Below are positions 22,541-24,673 of a DNA stretch of 24,673 nt, piece by piece (position 1 is the stretch's first letter; each line of letters opens with the position of its first letter). This DNA is from JAKORR01 sp964608495 (lineage in GTDB: Bacteria > Armatimonadota > Zipacnadia > Zipacnadales > FEN-943), in NCBI GenBank assembly GCA_964608495.1, contig CAZSOQ010000058.1, forward strand, positions 1 through 24,673. The letters are read 5' to 3'. The notes beneath the pieces were generated by a model. It was given only the letters and a program-made list of their open reading frames with translations. It had not been told where the DNA came from and searched no databases. The position numbers were made by a program, and so were the translations under genes.

Positions 22541-24313
22541 TGCAGGCGAGCGGTCGTAGGCCGGCGGCGAGCTTTGCCCTCGGGGCGAGCGCCCTGCTGC
22601 CGGCGCTGCTGGCGCTGCTGGCACCCGTCGGTGCGCGGGGTGGGCTACTGGGCGACCTTCTGGCCGAGCAGCCCGCGCCGTGGCCGGGCTCTCTCCTGCG
22701 GCTCGAGACCGGGCCCGCCACCGGCGGCACCTGGTCGGCCCCGGCCTGGGGCGACGTGAACGGCGACAGGCGCCCGGACCTGGTGCTCGGCTCGGCCTAC
22801 GGGGACGTCATCGCCTACCCCGATGACGGCACCGGCCATCTGGGCCCTCCCTTCGCCCTTCTCCTGTCCGAGCTTCCCACGCCGGGCGTCTCCCTGCGGC
22901 CCACCGTGCCCTGCCTGACCGACCTGAGCGGCACGGGCGCCCTGGACCTCGTCCTGCTTTTCGGCGACCGGCTGGTGACCTACCGCGCGGGGGCGGGCGG
23001 GTTTGCCAGCGGCCGCGAGGTGCGCACGCGCGAGGGCAGCCCGCTGGGCCCCGCGGGGGTTTCTGGTCAGCACCGAGGCGGGGGAGCTGTGGCGGCTGGA
23101 GATCCTCGGCGATGGGACGCTGGACGCGCCGGTCCCCCTGGTCGTGGACGGCAAGGCCCTGCGGCTGCCCGAGGCGGCGCGAATCTGCGTGGGCGACGCC
23201 GACGCGGATGGCGACGTCGAGCTGATCGCCGCCGGGAAGTCCCGGGTTTACCTGTGCGAGCCGGCCTTCGATGGCTTCGGCCAGGCCGTGGCCCTGGGCG
23301 GCGATCTGCTCACGCCCGACGGCGTAGCGCCGGGGGCCCTCGCGCCGGCGCTGGTCGCGCCCGGCAAGCTGCTGCTCGGCACGGCCTGGGGGCCGGTGAT
23401 GACCGCCGAGGTGCGAGCCGGGGCGCTGGCGGTGACGGGCTGGGCTACGGCCGCGCGCCCACCGATGGACGTGGGCCTCTGCGCTGCCCCCTGGGCCTGT
23501 GACTGGAACGGCGACAGGCGCGGCGACGTCGTGGCGGCGGGCGCCGACGGTCTGGTGCGGGTGTTCGTCGCCCGCGACGGCGGCCTCTACGCGCCCGGCG
23601 TCCTGGTGGGAGACGGCGCCGGGCCGATACGGGCGGCCGGTCAGGAACTGCGGCCCTGCTTCCCGGCGTTGGCGGACCTGGACGGCGACGGCGACCTGGA
23701 CCTGCTGTTGGGCGAGGAGGGCGGGCGGGTGAGGATGTGGCGCAACGACGGCACCTTCACGGCGGCGGGAGACGTGGCGGTGGCCGGCACGGCCATCGGG
23801 GGACCAGCTGTCGCGGTGCCCTTCTCGCTGGATTGGGATGGCGACGGTGACTGCGACCTGCTGGTGGGGAGCCAGCCCGCCCCCCGGGACTGGACGGGCA
23901 GGCCGGGCCCGGCGCTGCCCTTTCCGGCCGTGATGTACATTGAGAATGAAGCGCGCGGGAAAAGCCTGCCGCGACTTGATAAAATGGTGCTTGTGGACTT
24001 CCTCGCGCGACGCGGTGAGGCGCACGGAGACGCCGCGGTGCTCGAGCCCTGGCACCTGTGGATGGCCGGCAAGCTGCGGCTGGGGGACCCGGTGATGGTG
24101 CTCGGGAGGGCCGGGGTGTTCGAATTCAGCCTCGCGACCGTGGGGCCGGCCTACCCGCGCTTCGTGCTGGGCGCCACGAGCGACGTGGTCAGGCCCCGCA
24201 GGCCGCGAGGCGCCGTGTGGTGTCTGCGGGGCATGGGCCCCCGCGGCGACGAGCCGCTGGTCGGCCTCGGGCCCTATGGGTTCGTCTGCGCGGCGGGCAA
24301 GCTGGAGAGATAG
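22540..24313 (+). pseudogene. VCBS/FG-GAP repeat secreted protein, interrupted by a one-base frameshift
   Basis: The ATG at 22540 overlaps the aminotransferase stop and has GGAGGG close upstream. The first part has a signal peptide (ALLPALLALLAPVGARG) and VCBS units (WGDVNGDRRPDLVLGSAYG, then TDLSGTGALDLVLLFGD). The reading frame then moves by one base at a run of five G (23055-23059); after it the other frame continues to the stop at 24311-24313 with four more units (VGDADADGDVELIAAG, CDWNGDRRGDVVAAG, ADLDGDGDLDLLLGEEG, LDWDGDGDCDLLVGS). Dropping one G rejoins the protein as about 590 residues. The DxDxDGxxD loops bind calcium in a beta-propeller. The break may be a sequence error in the G-run or a real inactivation. 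Role: extracellular binding, partner unknown. Confidence 0.8.
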
Positions 24314-24341
24314 CCTTCGTGTGGGTGAGTCAGTGAGCACA

Positions 24342-24673
24342 ATGCGTTCCTACCTGCTGTCAGTGGCGCTGCAGACGCTGGCGATCCTCGCTGCCGTGGG
24401 CCTGCTCGTGTCGGGTGGCGTGATGCTGACGCGCCCGTGGTGGGGTCGGGTCCAGGCGGCGACTCTCAGACCCTGCGGCCAGTGGCGGCCCTACCTGCTT
24501 CCGGATCGTGAGTTCTGGTGCTGGTGGCCCGACGGCTGGATCATACGCGAGGAGGGACAGCCGGGGACCGCCCGGGTCGTGTTCGAGGCCGGCTCGACCG
24601 CCCGCGTGACCGTGGTGGTCACAAGCCTCCAGGGAGCCGGGGGCCCGCCGGCGCCGGTGCTCACGAGCGCCGC
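24342..24673 (+). CDS. Membrane-anchored protein of unknown function (3' end cut by window edge)
   Basis: At least 110 residues, stop-free to the end of the window. One N-terminal hydrophobic helix (SVALQTLAILAAVGLLVSGGVML, split here by a short gap in hydrophobicity) is followed by a Trp-rich stretch (RPWWGR, WRPYLLP, FWCWWPDGW) and a beta-rich part (TARVVFEAG, ARVTVVVTSLQ). GTG at 24333 is an in-frame alternative start. It lies 28 nt after the VCBS gene and probably belongs to the same operon. I do not recognise the family. Confidence 0.6.
   Translation, partial: MRSYLLSVALQTLAILAAVGLLVSGGVMLTRPWWGRVQAATLRPCGQWRPYLLPDREFWCWWPDGWIIREEGQPGTARVVFEAGSTARVTVVVTSLQGAGGPPAPVLTSA

Overview
The window is a GC-rich bacterial scaffold segment with long antisense shadow ORFs, strong Shine-Dalgarno sites and mixed ATG/GTG starts. 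It contains one 100-N assembly gap (21003-21102). An outer-membrane porin-like barrel, an RseB-like periplasmic protein and many secreted polysaccharide-active proteins point to a diderm. The mix of GH51-like arabinofuranosidases, sialate O-acetylesterase, LamG and VCBS-repeat proteins, a UroD-type methyltransferase-like protein, sugar isomerase/epimerase and DegT aminotransferase resembles carbohydrate-rich genomes of Armatimonadota, Planctomycetota or related uncultured phyla. No RNA gene or marker is present to fix the lineage, so this is inference.

Layout: (1) 1-1640, minus, a secreted GH51-like glycosidase that runs off the left edge. (2) 1639-3527, plus, a Clp1/Grc3-type polynucleotide 5'-kinase overlapping a YhaM-type OB-fold/HD 3'-5' exoribonuclease: an RNA-end-processing pair. 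(3) 3610-5974, plus, a promoter followed by an ECF sigma factor, a zinc-finger anti-sigma factor and an RseB-like protein, together an envelope-stress-type signalling operon. (4) 5975-6645, a non-coding stretch with hairpins and a dispersed repeat, then a near-consensus promoter and a phosphate-selective-porin-like barrel (6773-7711). (5) 7871-17545, minus: GH51-like arabinofuranosidase, sialate O-acetylesterase, TPR protein, a GNAT-GNAT-cNMP-binding fusion, and a 1087-residue LamG protein with a probable TIM barrel. (6) 17852-20688, minus: sugar isomerase/epimerase, a small nucleotidyltransferase and a UroD-like protein, closely packed. (7) 20689-21232, tandem repeats of 182 bp that hold the assembly gap. 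(8) 21233-24673, plus: a good sigma70-type promoter, a DegT-family aminotransferase, a VCBS/FG-GAP secreted protein with a one-base frameshift, and the start of a membrane-anchored protein.

Taken together the window suggests a heterotroph that breaks down acetylated, arabinose-containing plant or microbial polysaccharides. The points most worth following up are the bacterial Clp1-like kinase fused by overlap to a YhaM nuclease gene, its start codon overlapping that of a divergent glycosidase, the cyclic-nucleotide-binding double acetyltransferase, and the isomerase-nucleotidyltransferase-UroD cluster.
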